A model generated the notes under the pieces. The model ran no database searches. It saw only the letters and a list, made by a program, of their open reading frames with translations, and was not told the DNA's origin. Source: Eublepharis macularius (lineage: Eukaryota > Chordata > Lepidosauria > Squamata > Eublepharidae). Taken from it: DNA of 64,000 nucleotides. Location: contig NC_072801.1 in the NCBI RefSeq assembly GCF_028583425.1, forward strand, positions 62,697,766 through 62,761,765, given 5' to 3'. Numbering within the stretch: the stretch's first letter is position 1; each line of letters opens with the position of its first letter. This document shows positions 9,828 to 22,200 of the stretch, in pieces. A program made the translations under genes and the position numbers.

Positions 9828-10647
9828 CAATGACAGCATTGGTGACGACAGCACAAGCACTCATTGATGTATCTTGGTATAGGGTGGAATAAAAAACTAA
9901 CACCAGGCTGTCCAAACATGAGAGGTGCAAAACGGTTGCAGCCAAACTGATTCCATGCCTTTTGGCTCGACTTCTGAGATAGTGAGGGGTTATGTCTGCC
10001 ATGCAAAAGGGGTCCTTGTGAGATTAGGCTCAACGAGAGTGACTGGCCCAGGGTCACTTTATGGATGCATGAGGATTTGAACGCAGATCTCCTAGCTCTT
10101 AATGGGTACACCGCACAGACTCTGAGGTCCTAGGCCATGTAGGCCAACACTTTCCCATTGAACTGAACATGCAAGCAACCCAGCCATAAATATTCCCAAT
10201 ACTGACTCTCCTTTGCTTTGGGATGAAGGAAGTGGGTGCCAGGAAACCCAGTGGAAGGTTGAGGGTGACTGTTCTAAGCCTTCTTTAAAGGAGTGAATCA
10301 CATCAACAGAATCCTTTTTTTAAAAAAATTGCACTTTTAAATGAAAACCTATGGAATATCTGACAAGGCTACTTCTTTTTTTAAGCAGCAGGTGGGGGCC
10401 CCTGAGGAGCCACTGAGTTATTGCACGGTGTCCACAAAACCATATGCATTACTAAGCATTGTCATGTTGACCTTTTTGTCATTAGGTATTTCTCAATCAA
10501 TGAATGCTAATAGGACAAATAATATCAGGGGGGGCGGGTCTGAGAAATTTTTGGATGCTAGAGAGGGGTCCTCATACTCAAAAGGGCTTGAAATGGCTGC
10601 TTTGTTTCTGTAGAAAGATTTTGGTAAACTTGTACATTGGTGTCTTT
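9828..10647. other. no gene seen
   Basis: Sequence directly left of the large Harbinger. Short open frames on both strands show no domain. A SINE-like Pol III promoter was not found. Confidence 0.4.
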
Positions 10648-10667
10648 GGCCGATTCCACACTACCTT
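10648..10667 (+). repeat. left terminal inverted repeat of the Harbinger
   Basis: Pairs with 36013-36032 at 19 of 20 positions. The left flank is ttt. The first bases GGCC and the following TTCCACAC-like core resemble the ends of the small palindromic element at 42877-43069. Confidence 0.8.
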
Positions 10668-11055
10668 AGCTCCCGCTTTTCTTGTGCAATGATTGCTCCA
10701 TCTGCTATTGCGCGTTCTTTGCTCGTTTGTCCACATTTCCTTTTGAATAGCGCTTATCCTGCGCAATCCGTTGATCACATCCCCTTTCAAAAATACGGGT
10801 AAAGGGGCGGGGAAAGCCGAACGGCCCGGGTTTTTTTGTTTTAAAGGACAATTTGACGCTATATTGACGTGTAATCATCTTGAATCAACGATTCCGCGTT
10901 CCCTTCCTTCCCTGTCATTGGTCAATTTTCGGACCGGCCTCTTAAATGGCGTGCTATTGGATCCCAGTGTAGGCGGCAAAATTTGAACAGCTTTAAAATT
11001 GGACTGACGGTCATTTCTGTCTCTGTGGAACTTAGAGGTGACTTGGAGAGGTAGG

Positions 11056-12646
11056 ATGGCACCCCGGGAAACGATCATTTTTCTGATGGCTCATGTCCTT
11101 CTGATTATGCTCCGCTGCTCGACATTCATGTGCCTTTCCTATAAAAGGTACATACGCAGGAGGAGACGCGCGGCTGCCAGATTGCTTTTTTTCAGAAACC
11201 AGCGCTCCGCTTGCCGCCGCTATCTTTGTGTACCACCTAGAAATAGGTTTTGGCGATGGTATGCATTGGCAGAACTTGAAGAGCCAAGGGAGCAATGGGT
11301 TTTCCCACGAAGCCTCCACTGGTGGGATGCCATCATTTTGCGCCACTGGGATGATCATTGTTGGATGGAGCGTTTCCGAATGTCCAAGCAAACATTTATT
11401 GAGTTGGTGGAGGCTCTTCGGCCACGTCTCGAACGTCAAACCACCACCATGTGTGCGCCATTGTCCGTGGAGAGGAGAGTTGCCGTAGCGGTGTGGTACC
11501 TTGCCAACGGGTCAAGCTATCAGGTTGCGAGCGACTTGTTTGGCATCGGACGTTCCACGGTCGCATCCTCGGTAATAGAGTTCTGCTTTGCTGTGGAACT
11601 AGAACTCCTCTCGAAAACAATATGCATTGGTCCCGATGTTGGAAAGGTGGGTTGCGCTGTGGAAAAAAAAATATTTTTTTTGTAAGTGATGTCGTCATTC
11701 CGCTTTAACATTGTGCCAAAATTACTTCTTCTGCTTTTCTTCACCCTTCCAACAACTGTCGAGGTCCTGACTGGACAACTGGGAATCTCACAATTGCGTG
11801 TTGATGTGCCCTTCACTGACAGGTGCCCATGAGCACAGATATAATTTTGAATAACAATCACCTAAACCTTTGTGAGTGCTGTTTGAGTTATCCTGAAACA
11901 TGTCTGATAATTTTTTTTTCTTATTCGAAACAGATTATGGATGGCTTCAATCGCCTTGGATTTCCGCACTGCATAGGCGCTATAGATGGCACCCACATTC
12001 CCATTTGCGCTCCGGGTGGAAGGCCAGATCAATATGGGAATAGGAAGAACTATTCATCCATTCTTCTTCAAGGAACTGTTGACTCATCAGGACGCTTCAT
12101 CGACGTGGAGTAGGGTGGAGTGGGAAAAATCATGATGCCTTTATCTTTACCCACTCCGCCCTATGTATTGCCATGGATGCCGGCTCGCTGGTTCCCGGAA
12201 ACCCTTGCCTGGATTTGGATGGCGTGGTGGTTCCACCGATCATAATTGCGGATGGCGCCTACCCCTTGCGTCCCTGGCTGATGAAGCCATACGGCCGGAC
12301 AGCAGAAGCGGGACATCACCGAGACTTTGATAGGAGACTTTGCAGGGCTCGCAACAAGGTGGAATGTTGTTTTGGTTGTTTTAAGGGGAGATGGCGTTGT
12401 TTGTCCAGGCGTCTGCAGGTCCGAGAACAAAATGTGGTCCCTGTTGTCACCGCTTGTGCTGTCCTACATAACTTGTGTGAGGAAAAGGGTCATCCAGTGT
12501 TGGGTGCCCTGGAATCACCTGAACCCGTTTGCCTACAGGCTGACGAGGATGATGACATGGCCACAAACGGTGATAATCTTGCGGCGGGAAAGGTAGTGCG
12601 GGAGGCCTTGGCAAGGTTCATGGCCGCCACAGATTCAAGAGAGTAG
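11056..12646 (+). CDS. Harbinger DDE transposase (HARBI1-like), two exons, one frameshift
   Basis: Exon 1 (11056-11646) encodes an N-terminal region with a basic stretch and the helix-turn-helix part (LSVERRVAVAVWYLA, FGIGRSTVASS). It ends at a donor reading aag|gtggg. Exon 2 starts at 11934 after cgaaacag and carries the catalytic core: IGAIDGTHI (first Asp), then KNHDAF (second Asp), then NKVECCFG (Glu), ending at 12646. The family cuts and pastes DNA at the element's ends with a Myb-like helper. A one-base loss near 12105 shifts the frame between the first and second Asp, so this copy should not make full enzyme; all three acidic residues are otherwise present. A poly(A) signal AATAAA lies at 12752-12757. 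The Met at 11056 was preferred over 11038 because the charged stretch follows it; this is a weak choice. Confidence 0.85.
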
Positions 12647-12751
12647 AGCTTTCCGTGCCAACATTGGATGTTTCAGAATTCCGATTGTTGTGGTGCTTTA
12701 GATAATTTTTAATTATTATCCTGTCACGAGTCCTTGCTGTGTTGCCTCAAA

Positions 12752-12757
12752 AATAAA
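12752..12757 (+). terminator. poly(A) signal of the Harbinger transposase gene
   Basis: AATAAA about 105 bp after the transposase stop codon, in an A-rich context. Confidence 0.6.
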
Positions 12758-14362
12758 CGAAAAAATTGATTTTGGATCTCATGATTGAACGTTGGCAGTT
12801 TTCTTTCCCTAGATCTAAAAGAAAAAACACACATCATCACAAGACCAGTGAACAAGCAATAAATAAAACATCTCAGAAAACCAGCATATTATTTTTGCAC
12901 ACAATTTAGTGCTCCACACAGTTCCTTTCAATTATTTTTTTAAAAAAATTGCAATCTTGCCCAGTTGATATCGTTGTTCGTGGAGGTGCATCCTGGAGAT
13001 CACGGACACTCAAAACCACACTTACTGGCACACAGATGGCCCTGTCTCTGAATAACGAATTCCGCTCTGGAATTTGCAGCGTGGATTGATACAAAGCTAA
13101 TCTGTTCACCCCGTGTTGGTTGAGGTCCTTCCTAGTGATGGTCTACAGGGTATTGTGTGGTCACTTCTCTGGGAACCGTAAAAAGGTTAGCACCCAACCA
13201 TCACATCACTCACAAACATGTGGAAAAAAAACCCCTTTCAATTGAAAATTTCATTTCCCAAGGACCACTGAATAGTTTCGGGGGTACAGCCGAGAAGCAA
13301 AGAGCGCGGGGCGGACACGGTTCCTTTTTCAAAATAAAAAACCGCCTCTAATCCTCCGTCTTGAAGAATCTCCCGCGCAAACAACGGGCGCGTTTAGCCG
13401 CCGAACATGCGCAGTAAAGATTTGATACTGTGTCGATATGCCGTCTCACTGAAATCATGGCCTCAGGCGGGAAAGGTGTCTTTTGGAAGGACGACGAGGT
13501 CCGTGCCCTGCTTAACCTGGTGCTCTGCTCGGGAAAGGGAGGAATCCTCATGAAGAGCACCCACCTTCCAAACAGGCAGCACTTCAGTCAGATAGCCATT
13601 CATATGCGTGAGGCCGGCTTTGATAGGAACACTGAACAGTGCCGGTCTAAGTTTAAGCGCATCAAGGGGGCTTTCTACGATGCCTTGGAGTCCTGGCAAG
13701 GGATTCCAAGGCAGAGTGGGAAGCCCCCTTTTTTTGCCGAAATGATGAGGCTCTGGGAGGCAGCAGGGAAACCCAGCTGGGGGGACCGATATCATGGTGG
13801 TGAGTAGAGGTCTCGATGAGAAAATTATTCCTATGACAATTATGCTTGTGTTTTGATTCTGAATTTTTTTCCAGGACATTGAGCTGAGGACTTGGTGAGT
13901 GGTGGTCAAAAAACCCCAGATCTTGGACAATGTTCACTCCTGTGGCTGACCACCCTAGAAGCTGGTTTATGCTTGTGTTTTTTTAATGATACCAAACCCT
14001 ATTTGAATGGCCAAACCGCCCCATGACAGCTCCCCATGGACAGGATGTTCGAGCTAAAATTGTTTTTCTATACTTCCATACTTTAATACTATGGAATTCA
14101 CATTTGCAGACCACTCTGCATAACCTCATGCATGCATGGATTGGTGAAAAGCGTTTGGTGGGGTGTCAGTAAAGTTTTGACAATTTGATTACAAGGTTTT
14201 TATAGAGGATATTTTCTAAAAAATGATGTTTTCATGATTTTTGCAGCTGCTCTTAGGAGGAGAGATGAGCAGACGAGTCAACCTGAGGAGCCAGAGGGGG
14301 AAGCCTCCAATGAGATGGAGCACGCCAGTGCGTCAGGTTCCTCTCCTGTGAGCAACGTGGTG

Positions 14363-15754
14363 TGTTGCCAAGCAGGCCCCCTCCCCTGCTTTAAGGCCTG
14401 CCATGAACTGTGTTAAAGTTTCCTGCGTTACTGTTTCACTGCTGCACAAAGATTGCTTTGCACGTGTGTGCTCTGATACACGTGTCAGTTTCCTGCCTGC
14501 GTGTCAATTACCCTGCTGCTGTAATAGACTGTGTAGTTTACTGACTCCATGTTTGGATAACTGCACAAAGGACTCTCTTTCTGGGCAGCCCTGCCCTAAC
14601 CTGTATCTGGAATTCCCAGTGTGTGTTTGGACTCTGTTACAAGTGTGCCCCGTGCCTGCATTGCCATCTGCCACGGACCGTGCCTGTTCCTTGCCTTGGA
14701 CTGTGTTTTAAAGTATTGTTCCCCCTGCCTCCATGGAAGCCTGCCTCATATGGGCCCAAGCCGCTGCTAGCAGCCGGGCGCCTGCCGGGGAAACCTCCAG
14801 CGAGCCTGGCTAGGCGCTCCCTGGTCAGTTCCCGCCTGGAGCCTCCCGCGGGTCGGTCCCCGAGCTTGCCCTCGCTACCGGGCAGCCTGCTATCCAGCCC
14901 CAGCTATGCCCAGCCGGCATCCATGTTCTTAGGCAGCCGGAAGACCCTGAGAGGAAGACTGCTTTGGGAAGCCATTTCGGCGAAGCGGGCACACCACGTC
15001 CGCAGCGAGAGCCCCTCGCCCCGCTCTGCATATCTTAGGAGCCGCCCCGGAGAAGAACTAAGTGCTGACCATCCCAAGCACTTAGAGAATGCATCTCAAA
15101 GAAACCTCCGCATTCCAGAGCTGATGACATCAGGACAAGCCCTGTCCGCTGGAACATCCTTTCAGCCCACTTGGATTTCCCCCCTCCCTCTTTTGTCCCC
15201 TCTTCCTGAGGTGTCACTTATCACAATCTGATTACTAAAGTGGCCCATCCAAGCCATTCAGTAGCCCATTAGACCCTTTGTTTTAATCTGTGAGAACCAC
15301 CAAGTACAGCACCAGCCCCAGGGTACGTTTTGGGGTATTTAAGCCGGCCTCTCAGACCGCATGGTGCGCGTGCCATCCTATCCAGACTTCCTTGCTGTCC
15401 GTCTGTGGTTCCAGTGCTGGCATTGGACCACCACCCTCGCTGCTGTGTCTCTGCTTCGCTCCAGGATAAGTGAGTATTCCCCCTATCATCGTTGGGAACC
15501 AGCTAATGCGAACGTCTCTGTATTTCCTACTCTGTATTTCTTAGACCTTGTATGTTCTCTTGTATGCTTGTGCAAGTTTAGGCTTACGCCACACTAAATA
15601 CACGTGTTTGGAACTTATTTGTTGTCTGCCTCTTTTTCACTAGAGTGTCTGGGATCGGGACCTCCGTATACATAGGTTATGATCCGCGCTTAATTTTAAG
15701 TTACAGACTGCTATAGCTAATTCCCCATTATAATAAAGAGCAGTTCTGGTAACA
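14363..15754 (+). repeat. 5' LTR of the endogenous retrovirus
   Basis: Starts with TGTTGCCA and ends with GGTAACA. The full 1392 bp matches the 3' LTR with about four differences. A TATA-like tatttaag lies near 15336 and an AATAAA at 15732-15737. At 1.4 kb it is long for a retroviral LTR. A Pro/Ser/Leu-rich open frame of about 200 codons lies inside; it is probably chance. Confidence 0.95.
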
Positions 15755-15760
15755 GTTTAC

Positions 15761-15778
15761 TGGTGGAGAATGCGGGCA
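15761..15778 (+). promoter_or_regulatory. candidate primer binding site
   Basis: The stretch TGGTGGAGAATGCGGGCA begins with the TGG expected for a tRNA CCA end, but sits six bases after the LTR rather than the usual zero to three. The tRNA was not identified with confidence. Confidence 0.5.
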
Positions 15779-16339
15779 TAACCCAGTTCGTGTGAATGCA
15801 CGTGAGTCGACACGCGTGTCTTCGGCGAACTGACTTAGAGGAAAATTTTCCAGACCTCAGTGTAAAGAGCGCAATTTAGCTCAGGGAATTAAAAGTGTGA
15901 GTGTGTGTGGCTCTAGTGAGCATTTCTATCTTGTGGGTTGGCTTTTCCCCATTTCCTCCTTCAGCCAGCTTTGGACTACTTGCCTTTTGTGGTGCACCGC
16001 GAGGCCCTCCAGCCGTTATAACCGGTGTACTGTGGGTGAGGACCTCTGAACTGGTGAAGTTCCTGGCCACCTTCCGGGCCGCCTAAACGCGTCTATGTGG
16101 GTGGGATCCCAGAAGTAGGCTCTCTCTATATATATATCCTGAAGCAGCACATATAAAACTCTCTTCCGCCCTCCCCCGTCTCTCCTAAGTCCGTCCAAAC
16201 CCCGTTCCTGCCAGCACTTAGGCTTCAATCCCCGCTCCGGAGGAAACGTGAAGGGATCGATAGTCCGTTCGTTTCAGTATAGCTTTGGGAATCTAAAGCC
16301 AGGTTCCTGAAGCCCCACGGCAGCCGGCCGCACCGTGCT

Positions 16340-16870
16340 TAAGAGTTTTAAGGTAGACTCTTGGGCGCCTTTCCGCTTGCGAGTTTTAAGTCAGACTCGT
16401 GGGCGCACCCTGCTTGGGAGTTGTTTGAACTCTTGAGCGCTTTTTCCGCTTGGGAGTACAGTAAGTTTTACTCCTGGGCACTTTTGCTTGGGGCCTTGCA
16501 GAGGCAGTCCTTGAGCGCATTTAGTCTTTTGGTCAAGGCTTGGAGACAGTTTAACCGTTTGTCTCTGAGCACGAGGCCTGGGGACACTTTGAGTTTAGTT
16601 CTTGGGCAGAGAGCTTGAGAGCATTTTTCGCTTCTGAGCAGAGGCTTGGGAGCACTTCAGTTTCCGAGCAGAGGCTTGGGAGCATTTCTGGTTGCCTGAG
16701 CAGAGGCTTGGGAGACCCCCTTAGTTGCAAGTTTCTGAGCAGAGGCTTGGGAACACTTTTTGGTTTTCCGAGCACAGGCTTGGGAGACCCCTGAGCTTTG
16801 GCTTCTAGGCAGAGGCTTGGAAGCATTGAGCGTTTTGTTCTTGGGCTTAGAGAGCTTGAGAGCACCCTCT
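16340..16870 (+). repeat. degenerate tandem repeats in the retroviral leader
   Basis: The unit gagcagaggcttggga occurs four times exactly between about 16636 and 16752, with looser copies (gagcacaggcttgggaga, gggcagagagcttgagagca, cgcttgggagt) from 16340 to 16870. Spacing is about 30-40 bp. It lies between the primer site and gag, where packaging and translation signals of retroviral RNA normally reside. There is no coding sense. Confidence 0.8.
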
Positions 16871-17178
16871 GAACCAGTAAACTTTTCCTGGTCCTGTGGC
16901 TTGTAGGCAAGCTTGAAACGGGAATAGGAATTTTCCTTCTCCCCCGGTGGAGAAGAACAGAGTGTAGGACCCTTAGATATACCCTTGTGAACCTAAAAGT
17001 AGAACCTTAAAACCCCCTGGTAAAAACCCTTGAGGACCTGAGGGAAGGATAAACCTCCCAAAAGGAACATAGAGAGGAAGAAGTTGTTAAAACCCCTGAG
17101 CAGCTTTAATCGCCCCACCCCTGGTGTCGCTGATCCACTCTTTAACCGTCCCGAGATCAGCCTTAAATAAAAAGTAAA

Positions 17179-19263
17179 ATGTACCGGGCAAACCCCACCG
17201 TGCCCCGCCTGGAGAAGTGGCTAGTTAAGAAGGGAGATTGCCCTTGGGAAGCCGGTTCCTTCAAGGGACCCGACCCACTCCAGATAGTTAGAAGTGCCTT
17301 CCAAGATTTTTGTGAGAAGGAGAAACCCAAGTCGAGCAAAAAAGACAGATACGGAGCTTGGGCACTTTTCACTGCCTTACAGGACAGCGTGTCCCTGATA
17401 AATAAATTACAGATAGCGCAGGAAGATAGTGAGCAGGAAATAGAGAGGCTCAGACTAGCCCAAGACAAAGAGAGGAAGGAGCTAGAAGAAAAAGCCAAGC
17501 GAGAACAGGACGCCCTGCATCTAGAAATCCAGAGTCTCAGGGCCAAACTAGCCGAACAAGAGAGAGACCATGAGGAAAAGGCAGTTGAGTGGCGCGCTGA
17601 ACGTGTCAATTTCATACTAGAAAAGCAAGGACTAACTACCGCCCTCCAGGACGCTCAGCACAAGGCTGAAGCGGCCACCGCTCGTGCCGACATGGCTGAG
17701 CACGCATTAACCGAGGGACAAGAGGAGATTACTAAACTCACCCATGCCGCCCGGTTCATGGTGGACCACAACCAGTCTAAAACCGCAGCCGCGGACCATT
17801 CAGCTTGTAAGAGGGAGCTAGAGGCCCTGAAGCGACACTTGGGGATGCAACAGGCCGTAATTTCCGCCGTGCACCCCTCAGCCCTCTTGGCCCTCCCAGA
17901 AGATAGTAAGGATAGCTGGACATCTCAGTCGCCCCAGTCCGAGGAAGCTCCACAGCCCCTCCATCCGATAGCTACCAAGGAAATTGTCTCCACAGACGAG
18001 GATGGCAGGAAGACAGACCGAATAGTTAAAGAGACCCGCAATTGGAGGCCCGATGAGCTCCAAGCCATAGCGGACCGAATGGGACCCCTGAACCGAGACT
18101 CAGCTATACAATGGTTCGCACACGTGACCATGTCCCAGCCCTCTGCCAGTGGCTCCGATGTAGCCCAGCTGGCTCGCCATTGTGCCAGCCCCGAAATAGT
18201 CACCTCTCTTAACGCATATATTTCTAACCGGAGACTAGCCACTCGCAGTCAGTATGGTGCCATGAAGGAGTTGTGCGCCTTCCTCTGGCCTACCAAGAGC
18301 TTGAAGGCCTTATACATAGCAGAATCTCAAAAACCCGGAGAGGACCCAGAGGCATATTTAGCCAGGAAGCAGCTCCTAGCCGAACTAGCAGACGAGGTAG
18401 ACTTAGACTTGAGCGACATGCCTGACTTCGATGACTTAGAGTTTAGGAGGGCAGTTATAGATGGACTCAACAGCACCACTCGCCTAGCCCTAGCAGGAGT
18501 CGAGCCCGGGAGCATTACATGGGGAGAGCTGGAATCCCGCATCAGGAGCATTGCTGGCCTGTTGCGGGAGACCGGAGCCATCCGTCATGTGAAGTCCCCG
18601 GCCTCTCGTAGGAAGGAGAGCGAGCCGATAAGTGCAGTCACCTATGCCAATCATGGCCCCCACTCTCAGTACCGACCGCAGGGACGCAGCCCGTACTCGG
18701 AGGCAAGGGGAGGAATCCTGAGGGGAAGGAGCAGCAGTTTCAACCGGGGGAGAGGGCCAAGGGACTACCGCCCGGGAGTTTCCTTTGCACTCACCCCGAG
18801 TTACGGTTCCTCCTCCCAGCAGGGACCCCACGAGCCCCGATCACAGGATGCGCCCCTAGCCCCTTCTCACTCTCGAGCATCACACCCGTACAACCATCAG
18901 GTCTACCCGCCTCCAGATCAGTCTAATGCTTGGGGAGCATCGCAGGGCGACCACGAGGGCTACCGGGACCGTGGCAGCACGCCCCAGTCCAGGGACTCCC
19001 TCCGTTGGGAACTTTGGATGCGCCTCAAAAACATTGGAGCGAACATGGAGCTATTCGATGGAAAGCCCACGTCCGTTCTAATGAAGGCGATCATGGAGTG
19101 GGAAGACCAGCAGCAGCCCCCAGTACCCCCGTCGGCGCCCCCTTTACCGCCAGACCCTCCCTTCTCGAGTCCCCCGATAGCGGCGGTCCGGGAGCGCCCG
19201 AGCCCCAACAACCCCTTTAGAGAAAGTGCCACTTTCACAGACCAGGGTGCAGGATCAGAATAG
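17179..19263 (+). CDS. gag: retroviral Gag
   Basis: The open frame has 694 residues. It starts Met-Tyr, so there is no Gly for myristoylation. Residues about 70-190 are a long Glu/Lys/Arg coiled coil. Residues about 285-475 are the probable capsid (PDELQAIADRMG, QWFAHV, then an alpha-helical stretch ending LLRETGAIRHV). A basic Arg/Gly/Ser-rich tract follows at about 505-535, then a Pro-rich tail. No CCHC zinc knuckle is visible. Lack of a zinc knuckle, presence of Arg/Gly boxes and a coiled coil are foamy-virus traits, while the gag-pol layout is gamma/epsilon-like. The frame ends at one stop, after which pol continues in the same frame, as in viruses that make Gag-Pol by read-through. Confidence 0.85.
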   Translation: MYRANPTVPRLEKWLVKKGDCPWEAGSFKGPDPLQIVRSAFQDFCEKEKPKSSKKDRYGAWALFTALQDSVSLINKLQIAQEDSEQEIERLRLAQDKERKELEEKAKREQDALHLEIQSLRAKLAEQERDHEEKAVEWRAERVNFILEKQGLTTALQDAQHKAEAATARADMAEHALTEGQEEITKLTHAARFMVDHNQSKTAAADHSACKRELEALKRHLGMQQAVISAVHPSALLALPEDSKDSWTSQSPQSEEAPQPLHPIATKEIVSTDEDGRKTDRIVKETRNWRPDELQAIADRMGPLNRDSAIQWFAHVTMSQPSASGSDVAQLARHCASPEIVTSLNAYISNRRLATRSQYGAMKELCAFLWPTKSLKALYIAESQKPGEDPEAYLARKQLLAELADEVDLDLSDMPDFDDLEFRRAVIDGLNSTTRLALAGVEPGSITWGELESRIRSIAGLLRETGAIRHVKSPASRRKESEPISAVTYANHGPHSQYRPQGRSPYSEARGGILRGRSSSFNRGRGPRDYRPGVSFALTPSYGSSSQQGPHEPRSQDAPLAPSHSRASHPYNHQVYPPPDQSNAWGASQGDHEGYRDRGSTPQSRDSLRWELWMRLKNIGANMELFDGKPTSVLMKAIMEWEDQQQPPVPPSAPPLPPDPPFSSPPIAAVRERPSPNNPFRESATFTDQGAGSE

Positions 19264-22200
19264 GGTCGCCCCGAGTCCCAGTCTCCTTCCGTGGGCATAG
19301 TTGCCAAACCAAAGCCGGACCCATGGGGGAGACCGACAGTAAAGGCAGGGATCGGGACTCCCGGGGAAAAGAAGAAGCCTGCCACCCTCCTCATAGATAC
19401 CGGAGCTTCACTTAATATACTCCGGCCCAACTTAGTTACGAAGGGCACCCAGACCCCCACAACCATGCAACTTGCCGGTTTCGGAGGCGGCATGCAGGAA
19501 TCCCCGGTCTGGCAGGATATCCCCCTCTCCGTTGGGAACCTGGCCACCCGGATTTCGGCATGCGCAAACCGGGGAGAAGATGATGGACTTTTGGGTATGC
19601 CGTTCTTCCGAGCCGAGGGACTGACCATTGACTTAGCGAATGGGCTCCTGTGGCGCATCCCAGGAGGCCCAGACTTCGTCAATGCAGTCCATCGATGTGC
19701 AGCCCTTAAGGCCCCTTTGCCTCTCGCCCCCATCACAGGAGACCCCTGGGTTCAGGACTTTCCCGAAGTTTGGGTGACAGACAAAGCCAAGTGTGGGATA
19801 GTGAAGGGCGCCTGTGTCCTGATTGAAGGAAAGGACCCCCCTCCCCAAAGACAGTACAAGTACCCAGCGGAAGCTGAGGCAGGGATAGCCAAGACTATAG
19901 AAGGACTCCTTGAGTGGGACGTCATACTCCCGATGCAGTCCATCTGCAACGCCCCATTGTGGCCAGTTCTAAAAGCAGATGGAGTGACCTGGAGAATGAC
20001 GGTCGACTTCCGTGCCCTGAATGCCACCACCCCTCCAGTTGCCCCGGTTGTGGCCAAGTACAACGAGATCCTGACGGCCATTGCCGCTGGGTCCCGGTTC
20101 TACTCGGTCATAGACCTGGCCAACGCTTTCCACTCCATCCGGTTGCATGAGTCTTGCTGGTACAAGTTCGCGTTCACTTTCCGCGGCCAGCAATACGCAT
20201 TCAAGCGGACACCCCAGGGATTCCACTCCAGCCCCAGTATTTGTCATGCCCATGTAGTTCAGATGTGGGAACGCCTCCAACCCTCCTCGAGGCCCCACAT
20301 ACTGAGCTACGTGGATGACATTTTAGTCCACGCCCCTACGGAAGAATTGGCCCGCCAAATCACCAGGGAAGTCCTGGAACTCCTCCGCGAGACTGGGTTC
20401 AAGGCAAGCAGGGAAAAGGCCCAATTGGTTCAGACCAGCGTCAAGTACCTGGGTCTGACCCTGGGACCCGAGGGTCGCACCCCGGATGCCCAGCGAATGG
20501 AGGTCATTTCCAAGCTGCCTGCACCCACCGATGTCCCCTCCCTCAGAGCCCTTCTAGGAACTTTTAACTTTTCCCGAGACTTCATCGAGTCCTTTGCAGA
20601 CAAGGCTCGCCCCCTTTATGCTCTCCTCAAGAAGAACACTCCCTGGGAGTGGGGACCGGATCAACAGACAGCCTTAGCCGAGCTGAAGCACAGCCTGGCC
20701 GCAGCCCCGGCCCTAGCCCATCCAGATGTTACCCAGCCATTCTTTATTCAGCTAGCCGTGTCAGACAAGAGCATAGGAGCCACGCTCACCCAGCAGCAAG
20801 CGGGAACCGCTAGAGTAGTAGCCTATGCCTCTCGCAACCTAACTGCAGTAGAGACCAAGTTCAGCCCATGCGAGAAGACGTGCCTTGCTCTAGTTTGGAG
20901 TCTGACCCATTGGGAATTTATCATAGGAGGCTCACGCACAATAGTTCAAACCACTCACACGCCCCTCAAATATATTCTGTCTGGCAAGATACAAGATGGA
21001 CAAGTCTCAAACGCCCGCATAGCACAGTGGACCCTGGCCCTGGTCAACCGCGGAGTAGAGTTTAAAAAGGAAACCACCGAGCCACCAGCTCCCTATGGCC
21101 TATTAGTGACCGGGACCGAGCACGAGTGCCCCCTGGAGCCGCCACCGCAGGTTGTTTGGCCAGTCACTTGGGGAGTCCCGCTAGAGGAAGCCCGACTGAA
21201 CGGCTTCACATGCTGGTTCTGCGACGGCTCCTCCTTTCACGTTGGAGGCTCCCCTCGGACAGGCTACGGCGCCGTGCGAGTGAGCGACGCATGCACTCTA
21301 AAGGGTCCAGCCCGCCCCCATTCCAGCCAAGCGGCTGAGGTGCAAGCGCTTCTGGCAGTGCTTGAGTTTGAGCCCCCAGAAAGCCCACTTGCCATTTACA
21401 CAGACTCGGATTGGACGGCCAAAGCCGCCACAGTCTGGCTCCCGGTGTGGCAGAATCAGGGGTGGAGAGCTAGCGATGGGAAACCCGTAGCCCACCTACA
21501 GCTATGGCAGCAAGTAGCAGCGCTCCTTCAGTCCCGCTCAGGCCCAACGCAGGTTACCCATGTCAAAGGACACCAAAAGACAAACTCAGAGACCGCTTAT
21601 TGGAATGACCAGGCAGACCTCGCGGCCAAGGCAGCCGCTACTGAAAATGCTCCCCTACCGGAACCAGCCACTGATTTTCCTCTCCACCCTGTCACCACCC
21701 GCGCACAAGCCCGCAGCCAGGCTCGGGGAACCGCAGGAACGCTAGACCTAGCACAACTGCAGCTATCTGACCCAGAAGTAGCTGACCTCCTAACCGCAGG
21801 TAGAGATCAGACAGGAAGACTAATGATCCGAGAGGAGGAAGGCATAGTTTGGGCAGTAGATACAGCCGGTGAACGCCACTGGGTAGTGCCATTGGAAGTT
21901 AGGGCCGACTTAATTCAGTTTGTCCACGAGCAGGGACACCGAGGCAAGGACCTGACTCTGGAGAGGGTAAAAGAGGTTGGATGGTGGCCCGGCATGCGCA
22001 CCGAAGTAGCGCAATGGGTAGACAACTGTCTGTCCTGCGCTATGGTCAATGCAGACCCCACCGGACCTAGAGCTCCCCTCCAGCATCAGAGAATTGATGG
22101 ACCCTGGGCTCGCATACAGATTGACTTTATCGGCCCCCTTCCCCCCACTCCTTGCGGCAATCGCTACTGTCTCACTGTCATAGACCCCTTTAGCAAATGG

